In this document: piece after piece, positions 1 to 13,700 of the stretch
Position numbering within the stretch: position 1 is the first letter of the stretch
Layout of the letters: the number at the start of each line of letters is the position of its first letter
Assembly: GCF_910592395.1 (NCBI RefSeq)
Contig: NC_088321.1
Location: 620,001-684,000, forward strand
Length of the DNA: 64,000 nt
Source: Lineus longissimus
Lineage: Eukaryota > Nemertea > Pilidiophora > Heteronemertea > Lineidae
Direction: 5' to 3'
The notes under the pieces: model-generated
The model's database searches: none
Seen by the model: the letters and a program-made list of their open reading frames with translations, nothing else
What the model was told of the DNA's origin: nothing
Made by a program: the position numbers and the translations under genes

Positions 1-3000
1 GAGATTACATTATGTTTTAATCAACCCAGATTAAACTTTGAAATTTTTGGTGTGAATTGCCAAAATAAATCCACGCAAATACTTGGTGTTTTACAGTATT
101 GTCACATGATTGTACTGGTGTCAGATCCACTTACTAGTTCCAGAAACTAGCAATAGGGGGAGAGGGCAACCAATTTGATTGCAGCAATCACCATGTGAAA
201 CTCAAATATTCGCTTATTAAGTGAATGGCTGCTTCAGAGAAAATAGCGGGTAGATGGCGGGCAATACCAATTGCTTGTTTGTGATGCGCTTTTTAATAAC
301 AATTGGTTCGGGTCGAATCTAGAGCGACTTTTCACAAACGTCGCCTTGAGAAGGTTTTTAAGCCAATAAGAATCCACTGACAACAACCGACATATCTTGC
401 AACACGGACCATGATTTCCACAAGAAGCAGTCTATATATCACAAATCAAGACAATTTTCCATATAAAATCCTACAATGCCCTATATTTATCAAAAGGCAA
501 ATTGTCTGCATGATTTCGTAACACCCTGTGCAACCAAGTTTGATTGACATATATTCTATTTACCTTTGTGATGAGTGTCTGAGAAACACAATCTACCTAC
601 ACTAAGGAATGAAAATCAAAGACAGAACAGCCTACCCAGGGCCAAATACAACTTTCAACATGTGTTTTGGCTGTCCCGCTGACTGAACACCCTCCCTTGT
701 TTCGAGCTTGCGTCAGAAATTGCTGACAAAGCACAAGGTTACCCTGGTCAAAAATGGACTTGTCCCGATACTAAATAAATCCAATGCACTGAAAAGTCCA
801 TTTTTGACCTAAGGGGTGAAAGGGTTGATAGATAACCCCACAATTTGGTCAAAATTGAAGTCTCAACATTTGAGGGTATGACTTCCTTGTTTCTGTGCCA
901 TGGCATACACGACTATTTTCGCAACCAAAATGGCCGACAAAAAGGGCTTTTTAGAATACTTCCGCAAAAGTCACATGATAAGACCTTGATGACAACTTGG
1001 CTGCGTGAAATAAATAAACAATAAATATTGGAAAATGAACAAGGCATCACAAAATTCTAAATCCGAGATGCACAGATATTAAAGTCCAGGCAGGTCACAT
1101 CAAGTTATGTCACATCCAGTAACGGTAGTATGGAAAATAACTCGAATATCATTTCATTCCTTCTTTTCTCATTAGTATATTAATTCATTCATAAATAATG
1201 GATAATTATGCTAAGCACAGTTCATGTTGTTTTTACTGTCCGACTGCAATTTTCAATGTAGGTTGCGTTGTTTTACAATAGAAATTGATACCTCACTGTC
1301 GAAAAAGCTCCCCTTACCAAACACTGCCCAGATGGAGCTGTCCTTTTGTCCCAAACAGCCTTAGCAAGACCCTTGGTTTAGGTCGACATTTCAGCTCCAT
1401 CCTCGCATGTTTTTTGAGACAACCCGTACTCTGAAACTCAGGACTGAAGTATAAACAGCTACAACCTGCAAGCTTCACAATAAATCGCAAAATTTTTACA
1501 CCCTTTTCTAAAAATTTGTAACAAACCTCAAGATTTTATAATTTTTATTTGGCAAAGTACATGACTTCTTTCAGTTTTTCCAATCAAAAAAAAATTTGGC
1601 AATTTTTATTTGCGCACATCGCAATTATTCATGAAATCAGCGAAAAAACAACGCCCGTCAAATTGGGCGATTGAAAGTCGCAATCTGCAGACATTTATGG
1701 CCTGAAATTTATTCCGTACCACGAAGTATGCATATTAACTGTTTCTGTTTTCATAAGCAGCGTTTCCAATTCATCCTCATCACAAATTATCAACACGTAG
1801 GGTTGTACATCATACACAAAACTTAATAGTACAGGAAAAACGTAATAACTATATTTAGACACTTTATAGCATTTGACTGAAAATGAGTCTTTGGACAACC
1901 TTGGCCAAATACTGTGGCATTTTGCACATTTTTTTGATAAAGTTGTATATTTTGACTATAATATCACACACGTGTCCACTAAACATAGATTTTATATTAA
2001 ATTTGAAGCATGTGCCCAGGCTGTCAAATTTTCATAGCTACATGTAATTTGAATTGCCTTTTATAAAATTTATCCAGAAGCTCCACGCTGGGGAATTGGC
2101 AACACGCTCTCCGAGTGGTGCCCACATCTACGAGGTAAGGGTAACCACCTCTTCGAGTGAATCCAGCTACAAATTGAAGTCTAACTTTGAACTGGACCCT
2201 TACAGTTTGGCCTGGCTTTGCCAGGACACCAAAGGAGTTACGGGTTGGCTTCCATATGAGGCTTGATTCACTCGGAGAGTAGATAAGACTCAGAGAGGTG
2301 GCAGCCCTCGGAGCGGTGGCTGCCGATTCTCCAGGGTGAGTTATAGACATAGAAAGCAGCGTCAATTGAGGTAAAGCCAACAGCAAAGGATGATTAATCA
2401 TCTACTCGAAAATGCTACTCCAGTTTTTTTCCGTGTTGGTTTGAAAATGATCCCAGTTGATCAGACGTAATATGTTGAAAAGAAACGACAAAAATTCCTA
2501 AATCTACAAACACAACAAACCAAGTAACCTAAAAATAATTTATAGAAAGATGACAACTGTGAGGGGGGGGGAATTGACCTACTAGATCAGGAGGAACCCA
2601 AGTAGGCCTACTTGTTTGTGGTCTGACAATGATCCACAACCAATCCACTGTGACGTTGATGCTAACATCATATACCCCCAGCCCCTCCACTCCCACAATT
2701 TGGGGGTAAATGTATGTGCGTTGACCCCCCGCCCGCGGAAAACATATTTTATCAAGTTGAGGTTATTTGTGAAATCTGTAGACGTATAACACCCTATAAA
2801 ACAGACGATTTACAAATTGCCTCGCCACTGTGACCGAGATGACAGGGCCTAGTGACACTTGAGTCGAGTGATATGAACATTGAGTATTGGCTGTTTAAGA
2901 CTTACAGGGTGTCACAAAAAATCCCACAAACGATCACAACATGGCAAGGATAACTTTAGAATCAAACCCATGCCCTCTCGATCATGTGTCTGTCAGCATA

Positions 3001-3850
3001 CTACTATAACTCGTGTCATCTGTCTGGACCCAGTTGCTTAATGGGTGTTCGAGATAAACACGAGCCCATATCTCCTTCAGTGAAATACATTTCAATAGTA
3101 GCGTCAGGACTTCATGTCAACGGTACTGCAAACACCATTCAAGCAAACCAGCACTGCAAGATATTTTTTGCCACACCCTGTACTGTATAAGTGCACAATT
3201 AACATATTTTTTTTGGGACATTCTGTAAAATAAAATCACGAAAACCTACAACAGACTACTGAAAGATATAGCTATAAGAACTAGACCAGCATCCAAGTGG
3301 CAACTGTTGAGAAGGTGGCACATATGTCCGTCTGTAAATTCATTCCCATGCTATCAAGGCAGCGTTATTCCTGGCATTTGATTTGAACCTACCATCATTT
3401 TATTGTCGTTAGATACCTTTTTTAGTTTTCAAAGCAATGAATTATTATTCGGATGTGTGTCACTTTCTCAACAATTACCCCCCTTTTGATAAAATAGGAC
3501 CTCCCATCACAGTGCTAAACTGATCAATTGATTGGTCCATTTTCTTATTCAAGGGTTGGAAGGCTGGGATAAATAAACTAGGAAGTCTAGGATGAATAAG
3601 AGGGTTTTTTCCCCCGATTGGATGGACACCTTCACGGAGACAGGAAAAATTGCTGGAATTATTATCAAGCAAGCCGCCATGACGGTTTGAATCATAGACA
3701 CTCGCCAGAAGACCGTTTAGAGTTTTTGAGCACCAAACTAAAATATGAACAGCTCAAGTCTAGTTGAGAGTGACTGAATAAATAAAACACACAAATCAAT
3801 ATTATCTACTAAGACAAGGGGAGAAGAACAACTGATTGAACGGCATTAAA
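1..3850. other. Gene-poor flank, no gene recognised
   Basis: I see no ORF with recognisable protein character here on either strand. The sequence is AT-leaning and holds scattered short palindromes. The longest open frame, on the minus strand at 2024-2401, has no family resemblance and no splice context. The 3' UTR of the SECISBP2L gene, which runs leftwards from 4709, may extend into this stretch; one AATAAA on the minus strand lies near 3400. Confidence 0.4.
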
Positions 3851-3854
3851 CCAC

Positions 3855-4708
3855 TTGATGAGTATACACAACTATACCAAAGAGGCTGTTCGATTTATCA
3901 AACCTCTTCCCCAGATCAACAACAGGGAACGTGACCAAATGATGGAACAGCTTCTCATCATTGGTGCACATGTGACTAAGCACAGCAACGGCTGTTCCAA
4001 CAACAAAACTCCCTCCTACGTATCAATATTATCTTCTATCACAATGTTTGTCCAGTGGACGGTACCAATTTTAGCGACGAAAACTATTTTTGCTGTTTGG
4101 CAATTTGAGAATCAGAAAGCAGTCTTTTTGGTGAACTCAATAACTCCAGTTCCAGGCGAACATTGGCGTCTTCTCACAAGACAATCGGACCCATGCAGTA
4201 TTCATAATTCAAAACAAGCGCAGCAATGTAAAACTGAACATTTATCTACATTGAAAATTAAATAATCGTGATAAAAATAGTGATAAGAATTTCTATGGGA
4301 ATCTGGGCAGACTTGCCAAATTCATTGTCACTGAGAGAAAGACCAGACAGTTGTTTTATCGCTAAATTGGAGCACTTCAGAGGCTGTTCCATCAAGCAAA
4401 ATCCCTCCCTCATAATGCATTTTAGTTCTCTTCACCAAAAACACCACTTCAGATCTGTCTAGTCCAAATTACAAGCTTAAACCAAGGGTAGGAGAACAAT
4501 AGGTGGAACAGCCTGATTACGTATTGAAGTACAGCATCGTGTGATCAAACCGCTGTTCCAACACATACAAGCCTTCCCTCTCATTTATCCATCTCTGTTT
4601 TCCAAGCGAATACACAGGAATGAAAACAATCAATGGAACAGCCTCCTCAGTATTTGAAGTACATCCTCAAATGTACCATTGGCTCTCCTAACAATCACAA
4701 CCCCTCCC
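3855..4708. repeat. Diverged repeats with GGAACAGC / GCTGTTCC arms
   Basis: Just downstream of the SECISBP2L stop codon, a loose unit recurs: GGAACAGC, about 35-45 bases, GCTGTTCC, a short A/C-rich spacer, then CCCTCCCT or a variant. Arms are visible near 3945/3990, 4380, 4503/4550 and 4633. The two arms of a unit can pair, so the transcript of the minus strand could form a row of hairpins in the 3' UTR. Spacing is irregular, so this is an old tandem or dispersed family rather than a fresh expansion. A related unit lies near 16674 inside an intron of the same gene. Confidence 0.55.
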
Positions 4709-7700
4709 TCAAGAATCCACATCAGTCCCCTCCCCCACTGTCAACTCACTGTCACTCTCTGATATTTTCAGATCTTGAATGCACGTTTTCGCCTCCTCAA
4801 CCCACGACTCAATACGTTCCTTATCCAGTGATTTGATTCGTTGGGTCAGGCTCAGTGGGGTCAGTTCGGGGTCGGAATGATGGTCAACGGGTGTGGTGCT
4901 CCCCTTTATCGGGGTCGTGGCCCCGAGAGTTTTTGATGAATGTGTCGACAAGACTTCCGAATGCTGCGAGAGCATCTCAGTGTTATTGTCCAATCCGCAT
5001 AAATTATGAATGGAGTCAATATGCGGTAACTCCTCGACCGTGTCGTTATCATTGTCATCAAACTCCTCAGTGGCGCCACCAGTGTCCTCTTTAAAACAAC
5101 TCAAACTCCCCGATTTCACTTTCAGGGTGTCCTGCTTAACATCGCCACTTTCGCCATCTAACTTCCCAGAATTCACCAAATCAATCTTCGAGTCGATTTT
5201 CGAATTCAGCGGGTCGTCTTTATCCAGAATGATATTCATGTGTTTCAACATGGCGTCGTTCAATTCCTCCGTGTCTGCTTCATTCCCTTCGTCGATCGAT
5301 TCAGCGATCGAAACCTTCCCGAGACTCGAGTTACGTGAATGTGTCAGGTACTGACGGCGATCTTTCGGCGCAAGCAAACTCGGGCTCTTGTCGTCCACTT
5401 TCCTGACATCATAGTCGTTGTCGTTTTCAGATATCGGCTCCGACAGTAAGGAACTCGCGAACGATATGCCGCTGCAGCCTGAAAAGGTAGAAAGAGCGCG
5501 ATTGTAATTTTGACACGAGACTTCAATTGTTTGAATCCTGGGAACCAGGTCACCTATCGTAAATGACTCCACAGAGAGTTGAGACAGTGATCTTTCCATT
5601 CCAGGAATCAAATTAAGCATTTACAGTAGAATAAGGACACCCTTTGGGCCTGAGGAGTGCTGTCCTTAATAGGGTGGTGTCCTGATTAGGGAGGTCAAAT
5701 TGAATGGAAACAACCAATCTGGGACTAAAACTAATGTTCATAGTAGAGAGGTTGTCCTTGATAGAGAGGTGTCCGCTAAAGGAAGGTTCTACCGTAGTGA
5801 GAGAAAAGTTCTGAAATGCTTCCAGAATGTGACCGTTTGCTTACCTGAGGGGGTACGAGAGTGACCCATGTGGGCGTAAACAGGTTGATTACAGAGGTTC
5901 TTCAAGTGATGTACCTCCTCAGCCTCCATCTCTTTGACCATCTTCGCGTACTGCTGACGCGCATCTTTTGTCAGTTCCATGAGCTTGTGGAAGTTTTCCT
6001 GGGGAAAAAGTTATTTTCATTTTGAATTCATTTCCATTTTCACTTGCGTCAGAAATTCATAAGTGAGCTTCCCTAACTCGTTTAGCTGTCATGCTACAGA
6101 AGTGATGTGTCTTTTGGTAACAACTCAGTCACATCAATTTTGGCAAAAAAACCAGCACTGCAGTGCCAACATCTTTGGGACATGACTGTACAGATGGCTG
6201 CAAATAGCCTGGGTGCTGCCTATCTCCGAATTTTGCAGTTTGGCGCAGACCAGCCCCAACAGAGGGCGACTGTGGGCAAACACAAATGACACATTCCGCC
6301 CTGGTCAAGTTCACCTCCAAGATGATGACTGTATCCGACATTTAACGCCTCTAACTGATTTCAAGATGGCGTCCGATAGACAGACGAGAACTTACCTCCG
6401 AACCTTCGTAATTGAAAACTCCAGCGACGCTGACAGGCACGAGCTTGGCGCACGCCCGCCCCAAGGCCCGACGGCCGAGGGCAAAGACAAATGGCACCTC
6501 CTGTTCAGTACACATGTGGATGATGTTGTTTAGGGCATCGTCAAGGCCTCCTGTAAATGGAGGAAAGATATTTTTAAGGCAAGATTCAGAACAACAAAAC
6601 CCAAAATTACATTGATCAGGAACAAATGGTACCATGAGAAAGTGCTCATCGAGAGCTTTCCAATGAATGGTCATGTCAATAGGTTTCCAAATGGTACCAT
6701 CAGAAAGTGCTCATCGAGAGCTTTCCAATGAATGGTCATGTCAATAGGTTTCCAAATGGTACCATGAGAAAGTGCTCGTCCAGAGCTTTCCAATGAGGGG
6801 TCACGTCAATAGGTTTACAAATGGTACCAGGAGAAAGTGCTCATCAAGAGCTTTCCAATGAGGGGTCATGTCAATAGGTTTACAAATGGTACCATCAGAA
6901 AGTGCTCATCGAGAGCTTTCTAACGAATGGTCATGTCAATAGGTTGGAGAATTATGACGCAGTGGAACACTTCAACACCCAAGTGGAAGGCACCAGAAGT
7001 TGCCTCGAATCGTCAGAGAGAAACTTCCCTTCAGGGCTCGGAGATTAGTCGAGAGCTTGTCAACGCACATCCCAATTCAAATACATATCACTACAGTTTC
7101 TAGTACAGTCCGATATCTGCATGATCAGCCCCAAAGACACATGCGTTCAAACCCACACATTGCATACCTTTCGCTTTAACTCGCTCCATGTTCGGCGAAA
7201 TAATCACAAATTTGATTTTCTTCAACTTGAGATGTTTGGCGACTTCACGAAGACCGAGAACGATACGGCGTTTCGACTTGGCTTTGACGGGATCTTTGTG
7301 GTAGAGACGGTCTTGGAATCGAACGAGGTCTTGTAGCAGGAGGGTACAGCAGTCATCAATGTCCTTGTCTATCACCTGGTTACAGTACCTAAAGAATGAA
7401 ATATTTGTCATTAGTTTATAGACAACTTTGGATCTTCTGACTCGGCTGGAGCTGGCCTCGTTTGTTTTCTGAGCATGGCAATCTATCAACCTGGTTCAGA
7501 CTCGACTCCATCATCAGAGAAAGTGGCACTCCCCTCATCAGAGAATGTGGCACTCCCCTCATCAGAGAATGTGGCACTCCCCTCATCAGAGAATGTGGCA
7601 CTCCCCTCATCAGAGAATGTGGCACTCCCCTCATCAGAGAATGTGGCACTCCCCTCATCAGAGAATGTGGCACTCCCCTCATCAGAGAATGTGGCACTCC

Positions 7701-10700
7701 CCTCATCAGAGAATGTGGCACTCCCCTCATCAGAGAATGTGGCACTCCCATCATCAGAGAATGAGGCACTCCCATCATCAGAGAATGTGGCACTCCCATC
7801 ATCAGAGCATATGACACTCCACTTATCAGAGAAAGTGGCACTCCAATCATCAGAGAACGTGGCACTCCCCTCATCAGAGAATGTGGCACTCCCATCAGCA
7901 GAGAATGAGGCACTCCCATCATCAGAGAATGAGGCACTCCCATCATCAGAGAATGCTGCACTCCCATCATCAGAGAATGAGGCACTCCCATCATCAGAGA
8001 ATGTGGCACTCCCATCATCAGAGAATGTGGCACTCCCATCATCAGAGAATGATATACCAGACACAGCTCTTTTGTGTGAACTTCACACCGACAACCTTTC
8101 CTAAAAAGCCCAAGTACGTTTCAAAATCATCTCAAAGGTCCAAACATGACATTTTCAGATGCAGCACCACCTTGTGGCAGCATTGAGAACTTACTCTCTA
8201 AATCGTCGACTGTGGAGTTTCAATGCCGCCGATGACTTGGTTAGATTCAGGCCTCCAGCAATCGGAGAGTTCACCCCTGAACTCAGTGGCGATCCGGGCG
8301 ACAGTGGGCTCATGCTGATCGGCGAATTTTGTGAAATTGGAGACATGTCATTACTGGCTGGCGTGAACATATCAGATGTCTTCGAACTCATACCTGAAGA
8401 TGTATAAACAGATGTTTATTTTTCATCGCAACTTAACAATGTTCACCCGAAGCGCTGGCTTCAAATTTAACCTGACCTGAACAGCGCAGGTGTCCTGATA
8501 AGAGAGGTCAAATTGAATGGAAACAACGAATTCGGGGCCAAAACTAGTGAGGGTGTCCTTGATAGAGAGGTGTCGACTTAGGGAGGTTTTATAGTAGTAT
8601 CAAAGATATCAATCAAACACCCGAAATGATGTCACAATCTGATTCACTTCAAGAGCAACCAACTGTGACAGTATTTTCAACGCGAGTGATCTGGGTCGCA
8701 CTTCATCAACCACAAACAGTACCTTTTGTGCATTATATCAATTCAATACTCTATAACCATATTTGAAAAAAGGCCAAACCAATTTGATACCTTGGATAAC
8801 TGCCTATTCCACCAAATTTGGAAATTTTCTTTCTTCTTTATACAGTGGAACCTCCCTTAGCGGACACCTCTCTAGTAAGGTCACCCTCTCCATTTAGGGC
8901 AGTTTGTCAAATTGAGCACTCCGGCGGATTTTTCTCCCTGAACAAGGAAGGGCCTCCGCACCAGCTCACCAAATAGTTCCTTTGTTGTGTTGTGGTGTCC
9001 ACGAAGATTTTGCCCCAGAAGACAGACAGAACAAGTGTCTGGCCCATCTGTGCATGACCAAGTAATGTTCACGATCTGGGCTGTAGGAAAGGTATCGTAT
9101 TGTGGAACCTCCTCATCGGACACCTCTCTAATAAGGACCCTCCCTATGATGGACACTAGTTTTGGTCCAAACATGATTGTTTCCATTCAATTAGACCTCT
9201 CTGATGACAACACCTAGCGATAAAATGGGTATGGCGTTCGCATTTTAATGTTGATCAGGAGATCAACTGAGTTGGCTTCATAAACAGAATGTGCGGCGAT
9301 CAGGTCAACACTGATGCAAAATCAGATCTGCAGGTACAGGGAGATGAATACCACCTATAATACACTGCTGGTAAAGTGCTTTCCAACAGAGCAGAATATG
9401 GTAGGGAGGGGGGACCTGACAAGAATGGTCATAAAAGCTAAATTAAGGTACTGATTGAATGTTCGACAAAACATTACGATAAAAGCAGAGATTGAGTCAT
9501 GACAAATTAGGCCAACGTGCCTTTCGATATATTTGGGCCAGATATCTTTGGGCTGGCAGCCAGGAACCCAACAAGACATGATCGCCTGAGATTTTCAGTA
9601 CAAGTGAACTTGTTTACATCTGTTTTCATGATACTAGTGCACTCCTGCGTAATGCCGACAGTCAATATGTCACCCAGACGTTAAACAAGTCATTGTGAAC
9701 ATTTTGAATTAAAGGGGTACGCTGTTTGTAATTAATGGTGGCCCAGGAAAATGGTATGTAGTTATGCTGGAGGGCAGTTACTATGGATACGAATTGGCTG
9801 AAACTCAGTACTTGTATATATGTCTACACAACGAGAATGCAAACATTTATATTTAGTATGTATTTGTAGAATTTGACATTTTCAAATTCATTGAGAATTT
9901 TTAACGAAAGGCGTAGGCTCAATTGGGAAGGTTTGGTGGGACCGAGAGTGACCACCTGCAAAAGAGCTTTTTTATTCTGGCAGCTAAGCAACTATAGACT
10001 AAAGGCTGACAATGATGGCATATACATAAGTTATGCTTGGTACAGTGTTAATACCTACAAAAGCAAGTAAGAGTTAATTTGTGGGAGGAAAAAGGCTGAA
10101 ATTGAATTAGAATGCTATAAGTTATTAGAAATAAGTCATGAGTTGCTATTGCTGAAAAGCATTAGATATCTGTGCACCCACCCCTCCCTTTTGTGATGTC
10201 TTGGGTACTTGCATGATACCGACAGCCAAATTGACAACTCAGCAGGTGGGTCAACCTACTAAGTTACTGCTGCGAACCTAAAGCGTGCTGCAGACTAGTG
10301 ACTTTTATCAGGGGAATGTGCAATATTGATCACATGTGACAAAAATCGCCAGTCGACTTGGGTAATTACAGGCACCTGTAGTCAAGGCTGTGATGTACTA
10401 TAGCTATCAAAGTGATTTCATTTCATCGCATTTCACTGTAGACAAGTAATCTTTGTATTGCTAACTGCAGACAAGCAATACTGCAGTGATAAACACTGCA
10501 TGTCTTTGCGATAAAGATACGTAGCCCATGGCCGGCTCAATTCTGTTATCTGGGTATCGAACCAGCTTTACGCCCATATAAGGTGCTATTCTGGCCCTAA
10601 GGGCCTAATTTTCGAATGGACTCACCGTAGGCTAAACCAGTGTCCTGCGATAGATCACCGTTACTGCCCGGCCCATTGCAGGAGACCCAGAAACCAGTAA

Positions 10701-13700
10701 GATACGGGTTAACAGGTGCGGCTGTTTGATAAAATAATCACATTTTATTTCAACATTTACAGACGTTTTCATCTCTTGATCACAAAGATAATTTTTATAA
10801 AAAGTTTTAAGGGGAAAATCAACTCCGTGAAAATCAAGCAAAAACAGACCAAAATTATCTTAAAATTCTTTTTCAAACATTTTATGCCACGTTTCAAAAA
10901 TTCTGAGAAATTTTTTTCTTGTAAAAATCTTGTCCACTCGCACAAAAATGCCCCTAGAACGCCTATTCCTGGTCCGATTCTGAAAATTCAAAGATCCACA
11001 GTGCAGCGAGACGTCTGACATCCCTGAACATGAAACAGCGCCATCTTTCATCCAACCTAAAACTCACCGTCCTCGAAGTTGTTCTGCGGATCGCCGAGTT
11101 TTAAATAGCCGTAACACGGATAGACGAGGATGTCAGAGTCGACGCCCTTGAGAATACCAGCACGTCGTCTCTCCGTCAGAATCATCTTCTTCATTGAGCT
11201 AAGGGACTTTTTGCTATTCCGGTAAGACATGTCCTTGATGTCTTCCTCTACGGCGCCATCTTTCACTTGATAAATACCAAATAGATTTTAGGACAGTTCA
11301 TTTTGACTGGTCCATACAGGACTGGGGGATTTGGAAAGAATTTGAGGGTAAATTAGATAAGCACTCATACCCGGATGGAGGAAAGCAGTCACATTTTGAC
11401 AACTGGAAGAAAATCTGGAGAACTCTTGCATTATCATGGATGTAAATAAAAACATAAGTAAAAGTTGTGACATTCTCGCATAAACCCACAACAATGACAA
11501 ATCAAGCAAGACCACACTGGCATAGAAACAGAAAACAGAACCAACTCACACTCGCTTTTCCAAAACTCGCTTTGTCACCAATGCTGGCCTAAACTTATTC
11601 AGTTAAGTCCATTAGACTAAACATCTAGTTAAGTTAATGCAAGCGTTAATAGTGACAAAACTTGTTTGCATAACTGTGCCCAGGTTACCTTCCTTTAAGC
11701 CCTTCGTTCCTCTGAGAGCACAGGCCGCCAAACCTGGCCCCCAAGGAGAGCACAGGCTCCAAACCTGGCCCCCAAGGACTTTCAAAACCCAACTGAAATA
11801 CAGACAGAAACGACATCGTAATCTAACCTTTTGCAATGGGAAATAATACTCAAATACTAACCTTCCTGTGAGAAATCCTCCCCCATCGGTATCCCGGTAT
11901 AATCTGGGTTGACCATCTCCGGATCCTCGAACAATCGTGCCTTCTTCTTCTCCTCACGTTCCTTCAGGATCACCTTCTTCAGAGTACTCGGCTTCTTCAG
12001 CTTGGGATTTTCCCGTTCTTTCCCGCGTTTCATCTGCGGGGCCGCTCCATCAAGGACGTTCAGGATTGTTTCGTATTCTGTCTTCTTAACTTCTGGGACT
12101 TTTTCCTTTTTGGCTGGTTCGGGTTTTTTCGTTTTGGTGTTCTGAAGATGAGAGGAGATTTTAGTGATAACGTGGCACACACGCACCTCTTGTATTGTAC
12201 CCCTTGTTGACATGACTCACTTGCAAAGACAATCTAGCAAGGCACTGTCGCTGGAGGGAGGAAGTGAGGAAGACCAAGCAAAACGTGGATGGATAACATC
12301 AAAGAGTGGAACGACCTCACAACACCTCAACTTATCCGGTAGGAGAAAACAGATCTACTTGGGCATTCATCACAGCTGCGAGCTGCCATATGGGTCCTAG
12401 GAGTAGTTAGATGGCATGGCCCCAGTGTGGGATGTCAAGCAACGTTGTCTTACTGTTTTCCTCAATGCAAAGTTAGACAAATCTGGCACCAAGGACACTG
12501 CATCAGTGAGGCTTCATTTTCGAACCGGTGGTCTGTAACCAAGACACTGATGGTAGGTACCAAACTCACCTCCAGAGCACTTATCATCTCTGCAATATTC
12601 AACGCAATGGGCTGTTTTGATTTCTTCCCCGTGTTTTGTGGAGGTGTGGCCTTCGTTGCCTTGGGGCCGATCTCCTTCAAGAATTGTTGTTCTAACGATA
12701 TCTCCATCAGTTCTCGCTCCGCGGCGATGTTGGCCATTTCCCGCCTCTTGCGACGTTTGCGTGCGATTTTGTTTTCTTTGGCTGTAATTGAGCAAAGGTA
12801 TTTGATGAATTGTTCCAGTCGCATGTCCTCGTCGTCCCCAAAGAGCGGCAAGGGTCGCTATACCGTGCAACAATTAATGCAACATTGAGTGATAAAAAGA
12901 CTCGCCCGCAGGTAAAATTGGAAATTGTGGATTTGACATTGATCTCGGGCTGCCTGACGTCTGCATCACAAAACTTTTGAGAAAAATTTGAAGAAATGTT
13001 GTTGGGAGGGTCAATATGGTGAACTATTCTTCAAATATTTTCCCAATCATGGCTCAGTTTTGGAGAAAAAGTGAGTACTGGCCTATCGTCTGCCTGACTG
13101 AGAAAAATTTGAAGAAATCTTGTTCGGACAGTCGAAATGATTAACTTTTCTTCAAATACTTTTGCAATCGTGACTTAGCTTAGGAGAAAATGAGTGAAAC
13201 GGACGTCGTCTGCTACGAAATGTAGGATTGAACCCTCGCTCACCTGAGGCTGATTTATCCCCTTCTCCACTATCGTCGCTGCCCTGATCATCGGCCGACT
13301 TGGCATTCTCCGCGTACTGAGCTGTCCGCCAGGCGGCCTTCTCCTCATCGTTCATCTGCCATGCTTTCTGGACCACTGGCGACACCTATAATGGACAGAG
13401 CAAGTTATGTAATCGTCGTCGTCGTCCTCATAATCATCATCATAATCATCGTCATCATCGTCTACGGCAATATAACGTACAGATCTAATCTTCATCATCA
13501 TCATCATCTTCTTCATCATTCCAGTATATCCCTATTAAGGATGTTACTTGAGATTGTAACGTAAGAGTATTTTTTAGCCCTGTATCTTTTTTTCTTTTTT
13601 AAGGGGGGTCAGGGGGTCAGGGGGTGAGTTTTTTGCTTAGAACAATGAAGAAACCTGACTGATAACATGTCATGCGGTCATGTAAGGCTGTAGGCCTCTC

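Noticed and set aside
2024-2401. Gene on either strand near 2.0-2.4 kb
   Set aside because: Both strands are open, but there are no splice context, start context or recognisable motifs.
7416-8104. Long repetitive open frames on both strands (Pro-Ser-Ser-Glu and Phe-Ser-Asp-Asp-Gly type repeats)
   Set aside because: They are products of the 24-bp minisatellite, whose length is a multiple of three, and lie inside a well-defined intron.
12514-12873. Alternative longer first part of a SECISBP2L exon, in either of two frames
   Set aside because: The acceptor at 12782-12783 joins in phase with the previous exon and restores the conserved KENKIARKRRKRR frame; the longer versions do not fit the phase.
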